64,000 bases of DNA from the NCBI RefSeq assembly GCF_040782645.1, contig NZ_CP160403.1:1922001-1986000 (forward strand). The letters are read 5' to 3'. Shown piece after piece: positions 63,131 through 64,000 of this stretch. Under the pieces are notes generated by a model. The model ran no database searches. It was given only the letters and a program-made list of their open reading frames with translations, and was not told where the DNA came from. This stretch comes from Streptomyces sp. HUAS ZL42. Lineage in GTDB: Bacteria; Actinomycetota; Actinomycetes; Streptomycetales; Streptomycetaceae. A program made the translations under genes and the position numbers. Within the stretch, counting starts at the first letter, position 1. Each line of letters opens with the position of its first letter.

Positions 63131-64000
63131 TGGCCACCCTCCCCGCACTGGAGAAGCCCTCGGCCACCGTGGCGGAAACGCCCGCCGCGCGGCCGAAGAA
63201 CGGCTTCCGGAAGTACTGGCACCTCTACGCCGCGATCTCCCCCTTCTACCTCCTCTTCCTGGTCTTCGGCCTGATTCCCGTCGGCTTCTCGCTCTACCTG
63301 TCGTTCCACCGCTGGGACGGCCTCGGCTCGATGGAGTGGGCCGGCCTCACGCAGTACCAGTACCTGCTGAGCGACTCCGACTTCTGGAACTCGATCGGGA
63401 CCACGATCACCATCTGGGCGCTCGCCACCTTCCCCATGATCTTCCTGGCGATGGTGACGGCCGTGATGCTCAACTCGGCGGTCCGCTTCAAGAACGTCTA
63501 CCGCTTCGCCTACTTCCTGCCGAACGTCACCTCGGTGGTGGCGATCGCGATCGTCTTCGGTTCGGTCTTCTCCACCAACTTCGGTCTGGTGAACGCCCTG
63601 TTGCAGGCCGTGGGCCTGGACCAGGTGGCGTGGCTGAACACGCCGTGGGGCATCAAGGTCGCCATCGCGACGCTGATGACCTGGCAGTGGACCGGCTACA
63701 ACGCGATCATCTTCCTCGCGGGGCTGCAGACCATCCCCGGCGATCTGTACGAGGCGGCGCGCATCGACGGCGCCGGGCCCGTGCAGACGTTCCTCCGGGT
63801 GACGCTGCCGCTGCTGCGGCCCACGCTGCTGTTCGTGCTCGTCGTCTCGACGGTCACGGGTCTGCAGAGCTTCTCCGAACCGCAGGTGCTGCTGCAGAAC
63901 ACCTCGAACGACTCGACGTTCTCGGGCGGTCCCGACCACGCGGGCCGGACGATGGTCCTCTACTTCTTCCAGCAGACCTTCGACAACAACGACTTCGGTT
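63130..64000 (+). CDS. Sugar ABC transporter permease (MalF/UgpA type), truncated by window end
   Basis: First ~290 residues. Six membrane helices and the EAA loop YEAARIDGAGPVQTFLRVTL. ATG overlaps the binding-protein stop. A second permease (MalG type) is expected to the right. Confidence 0.92.
   Translation, partial: MATLPALEKPSATVAETPAARPKNGFRKYWHLYAAISPFYLLFLVFGLIPVGFSLYLSFHRWDGLGSMEWAGLTQYQYLLSDSDFWNSIGTTITIWALATFPMIFLAMVTAVMLNSAVRFKNVYRFAYFLPNVTSVVAIAIVFGSVFSTNFGLVNALLQAVGLDQVAWLNTPWGIKVAIATLMTWQWTGYNAIIFLAGLQTIPGDLYEAARIDGAGPVQTFLRVTLPLLRPTLLFVLVVSTVTGLQSFSEPQVLLQNTSNDSTFSGGPDHAGRTMVLYFFQQTFDNNDFG

Overview
The very high G+C content, strong G/C third-position bias, frequent GTG starts, apparently leaderless promoters, KSQ-type modular PKS, DasR-like sites and putative 'RRHxD...SAxC' leader peptides all point to a Streptomyces chromosome (or very close relative). 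Nothing here suggests a plasmid or phage. No rRNA, tRNA or CRISPR array was seen.

Layout. (1) 1-15,611, minus strand: one edge of a modular type I polyketide synthase cluster. A bimodular PKS starts with a KSQ loading module that carries an unexpected DH-KR pair, followed by a complete malonyl-specific KS-AT-DH-KR-ACP module. The next PKS protein runs off the left edge. Just upstream lies a three-gene cassette (KAS III, 3-hydroxyacyl-CoA dehydrogenase, crotonyl-CoA carboxylase/reductase homologue) of the type that makes alkylmalonyl-CoA extender units. (2) 15,710-17,643: a gene graveyard of broken pieces (PP2C phosphatase, flavin amine oxidase, an ABC ATPase with an apparent micro-inversion, an FAD/NAD(P)-binding protein). 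It probably marks the PKS cluster boundary. (3) 17,647-32,156, plus strand: an organosulfur-scavenging island. It has two SsuABC/TauABC-like transporters, DszC/SfnB-like and NtaA/DszA-like flavin monooxygenases, a TauD dioxygenase, a TauE/SafE exporter, an FAD flavoprotein plus 2x[4Fe-4S] ferredoxin, an Rrf2 regulator and a receiver-less winged-helix regulator. Three short Cys-containing leader peptides precede its transcription units, and two of them share a 34-bp palindrome architecture. (4) 32,733-39,145: a VanA/VanB-like Rieske oxygenase system with a 56-aa protein between the subunits, an IclR regulator, and an SsuA/aromatic-acid-type ABC transporter with two different permeases. (5) 39,139-44,779: a hydroxyproline catabolic operon with a GntR regulator (epimerase, HPC deaminase-like DapA homologue, three-part FAD/2Fe-2S dehydrogenase). 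(6) 44,863-52,078: housekeeping and conserved Streptomyces genes (cache-domain remnant, MmyB-like protein, XRE/ImmA pair, alpha/beta hydrolase, phosphopantetheinyl transferase, metallophosphoesterase, ATP-grasp enzyme). (7) 52,106-64,000: carbohydrate use. There is a secreted GH18 chitinase with a 19-bp-arm inverted repeat at its promoter and a strong terminator, then a GH29/GH38/GH4 glycosidase operon under a DeoR regulator, divergent from a PfkB kinase and a sugar ABC transporter that runs off the right edge.

How it works together. The phosphopantetheinyl transferase at 49.1 kb could activate the PKS carrier proteins. In the sulfur island, transporters import sulfonates or sulfate esters, the flavin- and Fe(II)-dependent oxygenases release sulfite, and TauE may vent excess. 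The leader peptides and an intrinsic terminator suggest control by Cys-tRNA supply. The glycosidase, kinase and transporter block looks like a dedicated mannose/fucose-containing glycan utilisation system. All calls are read from sequence; no database search was run.
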